Below are positions 1-5,517 of a stretch of 11,988 nucleotides of DNA, piece by piece. The notes beneath the pieces were generated by a model. That model was not told where the DNA came from. It saw only the letters and a list, made by a program, of their open reading frames with translations, and ran no database searches. The stretch covers positions 1 through 11,988 of the forward strand of contig CALFXQ010000282.1 of the NCBI GenBank assembly GCA_937958285.1. Reading direction: 5' to 3'. Made by a program: the position numbers and the translations under genes. The DNA is from an uncultured Fusibacter sp. (GTDB taxonomy: Bacteria; Bacillota; Clostridia; Peptostreptococcales; Acidaminobacteraceae). Within the stretch, counting starts at the first letter, position 1; each line of letters starts with the position of its first letter.

Positions 1-220
1 AACGCTATCCGCGATTTTGTTTCACAAAACGCTATTCGAAATTTTGTTTCACAAACGCTATCCGCGATTTTGTTTCACAAAACGCTATTCGAAATTTTGT
101 TTCACAAACGCTATCCGCGATTTTGTTTCACAAAACGCTATTCGAAATTTTGTTTCACAAAACGCTATTCGCGATTTTGTTTCACAAAACGCTATCTGCG
201 ATTTTGCTTCACAAAACGCT
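1..220. repeat. Tandem array of ~27-bp hairpin-containing units (8 copies plus partial)
   Basis: Eight head-to-tail units are visible: 1-27, 28-53, 54-80, 81-106, 107-133, 134-160, 161-187 and 188-214, plus a partial one at 215-220. The array runs off the left edge. Each unit begins AACGCTAT and ends TTTGTTTCACAA (TTTGCTTCACAA in the last full one). Units alternate between a CCGCGA type (1, 3, 5) and a TCGAAA type (2, 4, 6), so the first half is really a 53-bp higher-order repeat of a 27-bp and a 26-bp unit. The junctions form a short inverted repeat, TTTTGT-TTC-ACAAAA, so each unit could fold as a 6-bp stem with a 3-base loop. Units 2 and 4 have lost one A in the right arm. The last two full units are more divergent, as is usual at an array edge. 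The 26-bp units break the reading frame, which argues against a coding repeat. Function is unknown. Confidence 0.93.
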
Positions 221-472
221 GCCTGTGTCACTGTACCCATAAAAATAGTGGTGCATTGCCCTTGGCTTCCAACCACGCGTCAATTGGGACAATTGCAATG
301 ACGTTGATAATGCTATTGTCCGAGACGATTTAAGGTAATTGTTCCAACTGTTCAGCGAAAGGTAACCGATCGTGTCTTTTTCGTGTTCATGATGCTCACT
401 AAGAGTAAATGTGACTTAGCGGAACAATAGTAAATGAAAGTTATTTGTGGTGATAGAATTCCATATCGGTGG
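221..472. other. Intergenic stretch with no recognisable gene
   Basis: Between the tandem array and the glycosyltransferase promoter region I see no open frame with a family signature, no RNA gene and no convincing terminator. The only small structure noted is a pair of CAATTG hexamers at 281-286 and 290-295. The frames open across this stretch are run-ons from the repeat array and end soon after it. Confidence 0.6.
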
Positions 473-501
473 TTTAAGTAAGGCATTGTTTATGCTACTA
501 T
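473..501 (+). promoter_or_regulatory. Weak candidate promoter for the glycosyltransferase gene
   Basis: TTTAAG (473-478) and TACTAT (496-501) are separated by 17 bases and resemble sigma-A -35 and -10 boxes. The match is weak at -35 (3 of 6) and moderate at -10 (4 of 6); TATAAA at 499-504 is an alternative -10. It lies about 38 bases upstream of the start codon, a suitable distance. This is inferred from sequence only. Confidence 0.3.
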
Positions 502-538
502 AAATGAGGGTATCAGTTTTATGAATGGAGGTGGATGA

Positions 539-1486
539 ATGTCGATGCAGCTTAAGAATAAAAAGTTTGTTGTAATTATCCCAGTATTTAATGAGAGTAA
601 GGCCATTTTAGAGAACTTTCAAATCATTCATCGCACACTGCAAGATGATGGTGTTCACGCTCAGTTTTTTCTTATTGACGATGGTTCTAAAGATGATACA
701 TGGCATTATATAGAAAAGATTATGAATCTGTATCCAGAGGTTTCAGCATTGAGATTTGCCCGGAATTTTGGTAAAGAGCTGGCATTAATGGCTGGTGTTG
801 AAAATATAGATGCAGATTATTATTGTTTTATGGATTCTGATTTACAACATCCACCAAAGTGCATAAAGGGTATGTTGGAATTGATGTTTAGTGAACGGGT
901 AAATATCGTTGAGGGTACAAAGGCGAGTAGAGGTAAGGAAAGCTTATTGTATCGATGGATAGCTGAGAACTTCTATCGAACGCTTAGATGGGTGACAAAG
1001 TTAGAAATGAACAATTCCTCTGACTTTAAGATTATGGATCGTCAAGTCATTGATACTATAAGAAATTTTCATGAACATCGCGTGTTTTTTAGAGGGATTG
1101 TCGATTGGGTAGGCTTTAAACGTGCTTCATTTAAATTTGATGTCGCTGAACGTGTTAATGGCAAGAGTAAATTTTCTACAAGTAAACTGGCTATGCTTGC
1201 AGTGAATGCAATTGTCTCTTACACGAGCAAGCCGTTGTATCTAACCGTCGTTCTAGGAGCGATATTTCTCGTTTTTGCCTTTATTCTCGGTATTCAGACA
1301 TTGTTCAATTATCTAGTTGGTTCAGCTGTAGATGGTTTTTCTACGGTTATTCTTTTGCTATTGACCATTGGCGCAATGCTTATGCTCTCGATTGGGATGA
1401 TTGGCGTCTATATAGCCCGCATTTACGATGAAATAAAAGGTAGACCCAGATATATTGTAGCCGAGAAAAAAGTGAATACAGACTGA
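539..1486 (+). CDS. GtrB/DPM1-like family 2 membrane glycosyltransferase
   Basis: This 315-residue protein has a cytoplasmic GT2 (GT-A fold) domain followed by two membrane helices, the layout of bactoprenol glucosyltransferase GtrB and dolichol-phosphate mannose synthase. Such enzymes move a sugar from a nucleotide donor to a polyprenyl phosphate on the inner membrane face. Visible motifs are VVIIPVFNES (11-20), IDDGS (46-50), the metal-binding DSD of FMDSDLQHPP (99-101), FKIMDR (163-168) and a GKSKF segment (208-212). Helices lie at about 234-258 and 267-293, followed by a basic IKGRPRYIV tail. The start ATG is preceded by GGAGG (527-531) at 7-base spacing; a second ATG two codons on is possible. 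No GtrA-type flippase or second-step transferase lies nearby, so the acceptor and sugar are unknown. The family assignment is firm; the substrate is not predictable. Confidence 0.9.
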   Translation: MSMQLKNKKFVVIIPVFNESKAILENFQIIHRTLQDDGVHAQFFLIDDGSKDDTWHYIEKIMNLYPEVSALRFARNFGKELALMAGVENIDADYYCFMDSDLQHPPKCIKGMLELMFSERVNIVEGTKASRGKESLLYRWIAENFYRTLRWVTKLEMNNSSDFKIMDRQVIDTIRNFHEHRVFFRGIVDWVGFKRASFKFDVAERVNGKSKFSTSKLAMLAVNAIVSYTSKPLYLTVVLGAIFLVFAFILGIQTLFNYLVGSAVDGFSTVILLLLTIGAMLMLSIGMIGVYIARIYDEIKGRPRYIVAEKKVNTD

Positions 1487-1550
1487 CGATTAAGCGATTA
1501 AGCGATTTAGCGATTAAACGATTTAGCAATAAAGCGATTTTGTAATTAAG
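1487..1550. repeat. 8-bp tandem repeat, eight units
   Basis: Starting on the base right after the glycosyltransferase stop codon are eight consecutive 8-bp units: CGATTAAG twice, then CGATTTAG, CGATTAAA, CGATTTAG, CAATAAAG, CGATTTTG and TAATTAAG. Divergence increases to the right. The next 25 or so bases carry looser repetition of GGTG(C/T)(T/A)A-type blocks. The array does not code for anything obvious and has no terminator shape. It shares the 10-mer GCGATTTTGT (1534-1543) with the units of the 27-bp array at the left edge, which may be coincidence. Confidence 0.85.
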
Positions 1551-1610
1551 GGTGCTATTAAGGGTGTAATAATGGTGTAACCTTAAAAGCTTAAATGACT
1601 CGAAAGTGTA

Positions 1611-1639
1611 TTCTTAATTTTTCAAGAGAGTGGTATAAT
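1611..1639 (+). promoter_or_regulatory. Extended -10 promoter driving the riboswitch leader
   Basis: TATAAT at 1634-1639 is a perfect -10 box. It is preceded by TG at 1631-1632 with one base between, giving a full extended -10 element (TGGTATAAT). A weak -35 (TTCTTA, 1611-1616) lies 17 bases upstream. Transcription would start near 1646, giving a leader of about 115 bases that contains the whole c-di-GMP aptamer. Confidence 0.75.
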
Positions 1640-1653
1640 ATATGTATAAACTA

Positions 1654-1669
1654 GTTCTTTCACAAGAAC
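1654..1669 (+). other. Small hairpin 5' of the riboswitch aptamer
   Basis: GTTCTT (1654-1659) and AAGAAC (1664-1669) are perfect complements separated by TCAC, so the first bases of the leader transcript can form a 6-bp stem-loop just before the aptamer. It has no U-tract and is not a terminator. It could stabilise the 5' end of the mRNA; this is inference. Confidence 0.5.
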
Positions 1670-1675
1670 CCATTG

Positions 1676-1753
1676 AAACAAGGCAAACCCATCGCGAGGT
1701 GGCGACGCAAAACTACAGGGTCTCTCACAGAGATAGCCAGATGCCGAAGGGAG
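1676..1753 (+). promoter_or_regulatory. Cyclic-di-GMP class I riboswitch (GEMM)
   Basis: The leader carries the conserved GEMM-I elements in order: GGCAAACC (1682-1689), then a stem CCATC/GGTGG closed by a GCGA tetraloop (GNRA type, which docks onto the second helix in this class), GACGCAAAACTACAGGG (1703-1719 region), a second stem TCTCT/AGAGA with a CAC loop, then TAGCCAGATGCCGAA. The only clear departure is A where G is usual after GACGCAAA. The aptamer is about 11 bases from the start codon, and the ribosome binding site AAGGGAG (1747-1753) forms or adjoins the 3' strand of the closing helix. No terminator lies between aptamer and gene, so control by ribosome access is the likely mode, though I did not fold alternative structures. 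It senses the second messenger that governs the motile-to-sessile switch. Confidence 0.93.
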
Positions 1754-1760
1754 CGTAAAA

Positions 1761-2546
1761 ATGAAACGGTTTAAAATGATTGGTTTATGCCTCATGTTCT
1801 TAATGATTTTTGGCGGCGCTTTTGTTTTTGCAGATGCAGAAGTTTTTACTTTAGATGATGCACGTGACATTATTAATGTAAAATATCCCACCGAGAGCTA
1901 TGAGAATTTCAAGGTTGTTATAAAAAAAGAGAGTACGCAGTATGTGTACAACCTCTTCGATGGCGATGAAACCTTTCCTCTTCAGATGGGGAGTGGCGAC
2001 TATCTAGTGGGGTTATACCAGCGTACAGAGGGAAATAAGTACCGGGCCTTAATGACCCAGACGTTCACTGCAGAAGTTGACCCATTTGTTGTTCACAAGC
2101 AGAGCGTTCAAAATATGAACTGGACCCTAGAATCAAAGGCGGTTCAGTATGCTCTGAGTATTGCAAAACAAAAGAAGACAGACAAAGAAAAATTTGATGT
2201 GCTTTATAATTTCATGATAAAGTCTTTCGTATACGATTATAAAAAGGCTTCATCGGTTGGAACGCGCTATGTTCCAGTGATTGACATCACTTATAAAGAA
2301 CGCAAAGGTATTTGCTACGACTATTCTTCATTGTTTGCCTCGATGTTGCGAAGTCTAAATATCCCTGCCAGATTAGCAGAGGGCAAGAGTACATTTACAT
2401 CAGTTTACCATGCTTGGAATGAAGTCTACATTAACGGTAAATGGATTTCTATCGACACGACTATAGATGCGCAGCTCTTGGCGAGAAAAATAAAATATAC
2501 CATAGAAAAAACGAGTAAAGATTATGTGGTTGCAAAAATCTTTTAG
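1761..2546 (+). CDS. Exported transglutaminase-like domain protein under c-di-GMP control
   Basis: This 261-residue protein starts with a typical signal peptide: basic MKRFK, a hydrophobic stretch at about 6-22, and a probable cleavage site near FVFADA (21-26). Residues about 130-237 form a transglutaminase-like (cysteine-protease fold) core with Cys185 in RKGICYDYSSLFASMLR, His217 in VYHAWNEVYINGKW and Asp232 in SIDTTID, the expected Cys-His-Asp triad. Residues 30-125 match no domain I recognise. Secreted members of this superfamily may act as proteases, amidases or crosslinkers; the substrate here, perhaps a surface protein or the cell wall, is unknown. It is monocistronic between its own promoter/riboswitch and a terminator overlapping its stop codon. 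The AAGGGAG site at 7-base spacing supports the start. The domain call is firm; the activity is inferred. Confidence 0.88.
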   Translation: MKRFKMIGLCLMFLMIFGGAFVFADAEVFTLDDARDIINVKYPTESYENFKVVIKKESTQYVYNLFDGDETFPLQMGSGDYLVGLYQRTEGNKYRALMTQTFTAEVDPFVVHKQSVQNMNWTLESKAVQYALSIAKQKKTDKEKFDVLYNFMIKSFVYDYKKASSVGTRYVPVIDITYKERKGICYDYSSLFASMLRSLNIPARLAEGKSTFTSVYHAWNEVYINGKWISIDTTIDAQLLARKIKYTIEKTSKDYVVAKIF

Positions 2547-2564
2547 GCCTTCGGGCCTTTTTTT
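2545..2564 (+). terminator. Intrinsic terminator overlapping the transglutaminase stop codon
   Basis: AGGCC (2545-2549), a TTCG loop (2550-2553) and GGCCT (2554-2558) make a tight C(UUCG)G-capped hairpin that runs into seven T's. The first two stem bases are the last two bases of the TAG stop codon. This ends the riboswitch-controlled unit. Confidence 0.95.
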
Positions 2565-2658
2565 ATTATATGGATGATTAAACCTTCTAGGCAACCGGTA
2601 TAAATAAGGTGTAATGTTTGCTAAGTTCTGTCTATAGCAAGCAAATAAGGAGGCGTTC

Positions 2659-3582
2659 ATGGCTGAGAAGTATAGATTGATTACGCGTAGTGATTTTGAT
2701 GGATTAGTATGTGCGGTTTTACTAAAAGATATGGACCTAATTGACGAGATAAAGTTTGTACATCCTAAAGACATGCAAGATGGCATAATAAAAGTAACGG
2801 ATCGCGATATTACAACAAACCTGCCTTATGTACCTGGTGCGTATATGTCGTTCGATCATCATATGAGTGAAACCATAAGAAATGCGAACCTTCCTGACAA
2901 TCACATAATTGATCCCAATGCTGCATCAGCAGCGCGTGTCGTTTATAACTTCTACAAAGAATCACATCCCTTTAAACCTGAATGGGATGAAATGATGGCG
3001 GCTGTCGACAAAGCGGATTCTGCACAGTACAATGAAGACGAAATACTCAATCCATCTGGGTGGACATTATTGAATTACATGATGGATGCCCGAACAGGTT
3101 TGGGACGGTTTAGAGCATTTAGAATCTCTAATTATACATTGATGATGGAGCTAATCGACTATTGTCGTGATCACTCTATTGAAGAGATCCTAGAACTTCC
3201 AGATGTGAAGGAACGTGTTGAATTATACTTCCGTTACGAAGATGAGTTTAAAAAGATGATTCAAGAAAATGCACGTGTATACGACGATATTGTCGTCATC
3301 GATCTGCGCGATGTCGAAACCATACTTCCTGGAAATCGCTTTATGGTTTATGCACTTTATCCAGAAGTGAAAATTTCTATACAGGTAATGTGGGGACTAA
3401 AACAGCAGAACACGGTATTTACTGTGGGAAAATCCATTGTAAATCGCGCATCTAACGTCAACATTGGTGAAATAATGCTCAGATTTGGAGGCGGTGGACA
3501 CCGCAATGCGGGTACTTGCCAGGTGGATAACGAAAAGGCAGAAGAGCTACTGATCGAGGTGATTAGTCAACTCAAAAGTTAA
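2659..3582 (+). CDS. DHH/DHHA1-family phosphoesterase
   Basis: This 307-residue protein has an N-terminal DHH domain and a C-terminal DHHA1 domain. Motifs are TRSDFDGLVCAVLL (metal-binding Asp12 and Asp14), FDHH (Asp66, His67, His68), a further acidic site in AAVDKADSAQ (Asp117), and the substrate-phosphate loop GGGGHRNAG (277-285). The family includes exopolyphosphatases, RecJ, nanoRNases and cyclic dinucleotide phosphodiesterases, all metal-dependent hydrolases of phosphodiester or phosphoanhydride bonds. Stand-alone clostridial copies are often labelled exopolyphosphatase on weak grounds; I would not choose between oligonucleotide and polyphosphate substrates. AAGGAGG (2647-2653) sits 5 bases before the ATG. 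A TATAAA at 2599-2604 may be its -10, with no clear -35. It is a single-gene unit closed by the terminator at 3651. Confidence 0.88.
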   Translation: MAEKYRLITRSDFDGLVCAVLLKDMDLIDEIKFVHPKDMQDGIIKVTDRDITTNLPYVPGAYMSFDHHMSETIRNANLPDNHIIDPNAASAARVVYNFYKESHPFKPEWDEMMAAVDKADSAQYNEDEILNPSGWTLLNYMMDARTGLGRFRAFRISNYTLMMELIDYCRDHSIEEILELPDVKERVELYFRYEDEFKKMIQENARVYDDIVVIDLRDVETILPGNRFMVYALYPEVKISIQVMWGLKQQNTVFTVGKSIVNRASNVNIGEIMLRFGGGGHRNAGTCQVDNEKAEELLIEVISQLKS

Positions 3583-3650
3583 CCACAGGCTCTAGTCTAT
3601 ATTAGAACAATTGCGAGTTATGCAATTTATTTCAATCCCCGAAATTTTGT

Positions 3651-3682
3651 CGGAATGTCTAAAGACATTCCGCTTTATTTTG
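3651..3682 (+). terminator. Intrinsic terminator after the DHH phosphoesterase gene
   Basis: A perfect 9-bp stem CGGAATGTC (3651-3659) and GACATTCCG (3664-3672) with a TAAA loop is followed by a T-rich tract (CTTTATTTTG). A shorter competing hairpin, CCGA/TCGG, begins at 3639 and overlaps the left arm. Confidence 0.9.
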
Positions 3683-3690
3683 TGTATACT
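3662..3690 (+). promoter_or_regulatory. Candidate pepT promoter overlapping the upstream terminator
   Basis: TATACT (3685-3690) is a good -10 box. With a 17-base spacer the -35 would be AAGACA (3662-3667), a 4-of-6 match that lies in the right arm of the upstream terminator. The start of transcription would be near 3697, giving a leader of only about 20 bases. Confidence 0.5.
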
Positions 3691-3692
3691 TA

Positions 3693-3708
3693 CCTTATAT
3701 AAATAAGG
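3693..3708 (+). promoter_or_regulatory. Dyad covering the pepT transcription start and part of its ribosome binding site
   Basis: CCTTAT (3693-3698) and ATAAGG (3703-3708) are perfect complements around ATAA. The dyad sits just after the -10 box, and its right arm contains the first four bases of the ribosome binding site AAGGAGG (3705-3711). It could be an operator or a hairpin masking the site, but an AT-rich chance dyad is also possible. Confidence 0.4.
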
Positions 3709-3717
3709 AGGAAGCCC

Positions 3718-4941
3718 ATGACAGATCGATTAGTAGAACGCTTCATACAATTCGTTAAGATTGACACACAGTCAGATTCCAATAGCACTTCTTTTCCGTC
3801 AACGCGCAAGCAATTTAATCTAGCGGAAGTGGTTTACAAAGAGCTTCAACACCTGGGTTTAGATGCGGTAAAGTTAGATGAGAATGGCTACGTAACAGCG
3901 ACTCTTAAGGGCAATACTCCCAATGTACCACCCGTGGGTTTTGTTGCGCATTTCGATACAAGTCCCGATTACTCTGGAGCTAATGTGAATCCAATCATTC
4001 ACAGAAATTACAATGGAGATCCGCTTTACCTTAGCTCAGAAACTATTATCACCCAAAGGGATTTTCCTTTCCTAAGTAATCTTGTTGGCCAAGATCTCAT
4101 TTCCACTGACGGCACAACACTTCTCGGTGCTGATGATAAGGCTGGACTTGCAGAGATTATGGAGTTATTGACAATACTTACAGAAAAACCAGAAATACCA
4201 CATGGCGATATTTGTGTGCTCTTTACACCCGATGAAGAAGTAGGTCAAGGAACAGACAAAGTAAATCTTGATAATTTTAACGTCGACTTCGCCTATACTG
4301 TTGATGGTGGCGAATTAGGCGAGTTAGAGTATGAAAATTTCAATGCAGCGAGTATGAAAATTGTGATTCATGGGAGAAACATTCATCCAGGATCGGCAAA
4401 ACACAAAATGAAAAATGCGATACTCATTGGCATGGAATTTCAACAACTATTGCCTTCGTTTGATGCTCCACAGTATACAGAAGGTTATGAAGGTTTTTAT
4501 CATCTTAACGATATTGAGGGTTCAGTAGAATGTGCAAAGCTCTTCTACATTATCAGAGATCACGACAAAGAGGCCTTTGAGGCAAAGAAGGCATTCGCCT
4601 TAAAGGCAGCTTCGTTTATCAATGAAAAATATGGCAAGAACACAATCGAAATCCAAATTACAGATTCTTATAGCAATATGAGAGAGAAGATCGAACCTGT
4701 AATGCATATTGTTGACTTTGCGAAAAAAGCCATGGAAGATTGCGGTGTTGTTCCCTTAATCAAGCCTATTCGCGGTGGTACAGACGGCGCGAGATTGTCC
4801 TTTATGGGTATCCCAACTCCGAACATCTTTACTGGTGGATACAATTATCATGGAAGGTATGAACTTATTTCAATACAGGCAATGCATAAAGCCGTTGATG
4901 TTCTAGTCCAACTTGTTCAAATTATTGCAACTCACAATTGA
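3718..4941 (+). CDS. pepT: Peptidase T (tripeptide aminopeptidase, M20B)
   Basis: PepT is a cytoplasmic two-zinc aminopeptidase that removes the N-terminal residue from tripeptides. The 407-residue length is standard. The metal and catalytic residues fall almost exactly where the characterised enzyme has them: His78 and Asp80 (VAHFDTSPD), Asp140 (GADDKAG), catalytic Glu173 and zinc ligand Glu174 (TPDEEVGQG), Asp196 (VDGGELGELEYE) and His378 (FTGGYNYHGRYE). The lid/dimerisation domain is at about 207-320 with GRNIHPGSAK, and RGGTDGARLSFMGIPTPN (352-369) is the substrate-binding segment. AAGGAGG lies 6 bases before the ATG. A MarR-type regulator begins 47 bases downstream with no terminator between, so the two may share a transcript. 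No peptide transporter is adjacent. Confidence 0.97.
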   Translation: MTDRLVERFIQFVKIDTQSDSNSTSFPSTRKQFNLAEVVYKELQHLGLDAVKLDENGYVTATLKGNTPNVPPVGFVAHFDTSPDYSGANVNPIIHRNYNGDPLYLSSETIITQRDFPFLSNLVGQDLISTDGTTLLGADDKAGLAEIMELLTILTEKPEIPHGDICVLFTPDEEVGQGTDKVNLDNFNVDFAYTVDGGELGELEYENFNAASMKIVIHGRNIHPGSAKHKMKNAILIGMEFQQLLPSFDAPQYTEGYEGFYHLNDIEGSVECAKLFYIIRDHDKEAFEAKKAFALKAASFINEKYGKNTIEIQITDSYSNMREKIEPVMHIVDFAKKAMEDCGVVPLIKPIRGGTDGARLSFMGIPTPNIFTGGYNYHGRYELISIQAMHKAVDVLVQLVQIIATHN

Positions 4942-4988
4942 AAAAATGGATCGATGACACCACATTATGACTTCTTAGGAGATTCAAT

Positions 4989-5396
4989 ATGATTCAAGAC
5001 ATTCTAGAAAAGACAGAAACGCTGTATCAAATGATAAAAAAAAACAACCACGAGGCGCTTGTCAAGTACAAGCTCAACCATAAGAAGTACAGGATTTTGA
5101 CATATATCCTAAACGCAAAGAAATGTAGTCCAAGCACTTTGTCAGACCAATTGCATTACGATAGACCAACAATAACTATCCTAATCAAGCAGTTAGAAGA
5201 AGACGGCTGGATTAAGAGAGAAGTAAATCAGTTAAATCGCCGTTATATCGAAATCACACTGACCCCAGAAGGGGAGCGAAAAATGGAAGCGTTAATCCTT
5301 AATGCAAGTATTAGTGCTGGCTTTGAGGGTATGCTTGAACAAGGTGAACTTGAATTATTGAGTAGTTTGTTGAACAAACTCTTATCTGCAGTGTAA
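4989..5396 (+). CDS. MarR-family transcriptional regulator
   Basis: This 135-residue protein has MarR layout: an N-terminal dimerisation helix, a winged helix-turn-helix at about residues 33-95 with recognition region CSPSTLSDQLHYDRPTITIL and wing NQLNRRYIEITLTPEG, and a C-terminal helix for dimerisation. MarR proteins usually repress their own and neighbouring genes and release DNA on binding a small ligand. AGGAG (4977-4981) precedes the ATG by 7 bases. It lies 47 bases after pepT with no terminator between and is closed by its own terminator, so it is probably read from the pepT promoter. Its target could be the dyad upstream of pepT, but this is inference. The ligand is not predictable. 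Confidence 0.88.
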   Translation: MIQDILEKTETLYQMIKKNNHEALVKYKLNHKKYRILTYILNAKKCSPSTLSDQLHYDRPTITILIKQLEEDGWIKREVNQLNRRYIEITLTPEGERKMEALILNASISAGFEGMLEQGELELLSSLLNKLLSAV

Positions 5397-5401
5397 ATAT
5401 T

Positions 5402-5451
5402 AAGTACTTCTAAATTGGCAGCTTTTAGCCAGTTAGGGAGTACTTTTTATT
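5402..5451 (+). terminator. Intrinsic terminator after the MarR-type gene
   Basis: AAGTACT (5402-5408) pairs with AGTACTT (5439-5445). Inside are further pairs CTAA/TTAG and TGGC/GCCA, giving a long interrupted stem. The right arm runs into TTTTTATTT. It separates the pepT-marR unit from the SOS-box operon. Confidence 0.88.
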
Positions 5452-5479
5452 TGCCTTTTTTAGAGGTTTAAGTTAAACT
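5451..5479 (+). promoter_or_regulatory. Candidate promoter of the radical SAM/DUF4130 operon
   Basis: TTGCCT (5451-5456) and TAAACT (5474-5479) are spaced by 17 bases; each matches the sigma-A consensus at 4 of 6 positions. The predicted start of transcription is near 5486, the first base of the SOS box, so a bound repressor would block initiation. Confidence 0.5.
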
Positions 5480-5485
5480 GAATAC

Positions 5486-5499
5486 AGAACATATGTTCG
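5486..5499 (+). promoter_or_regulatory. LexA (DinR) SOS box upstream of the radical SAM operon
   Basis: The 14 bases AGAACATATGTTCG match the Gram-positive LexA operator CGAACRNRYGTTYG at 13 positions, the only miss being A for the first C. The inner 12 bases GAACATATGTTC are a perfect palindrome. The site lies between the candidate -10 box and the ribosome binding site GGAGG (5507-5511), 19 bases before the start codon, a typical position for repression. The lexA gene itself is not in the window, so regulator identity rests on the operator consensus. Confidence 0.85.
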
Positions 5500-5517
5500 C
5501 TATCTCGGAGGCAAAAC

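Noticed and set aside
1..220. CRISPR array
   Set aside because: Units abut directly with no unique spacers of constant length, and no cas genes are present.
17..333. Open frames across the left-hand repeat array on both strands
   Set aside because: They are low-complexity run-ons of the tandem unit, exist on both strands at once, lack ribosome binding sites, and the 26-bp units shift the frame.
521..538. Five-codon mini-ORF (ATG to TGA) directly abutting the glycosyltransferase start
   Set aside because: It coincides with the ribosome binding site itself and has none of its own; most likely chance.
2618..2640. Inverted repeat TTGCTA/TAGCAA upstream of the DHH gene
   Set aside because: A 6-bp AT-rich stem with an 11-base loop and no T-tract; too weak to call a terminator or operator.
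2400..2786. Minus-strand open frame of 128 codons
   Set aside because: It spans the end of the transglutaminase gene, its terminator and the start of the DHH gene, all better supported on the other strand.
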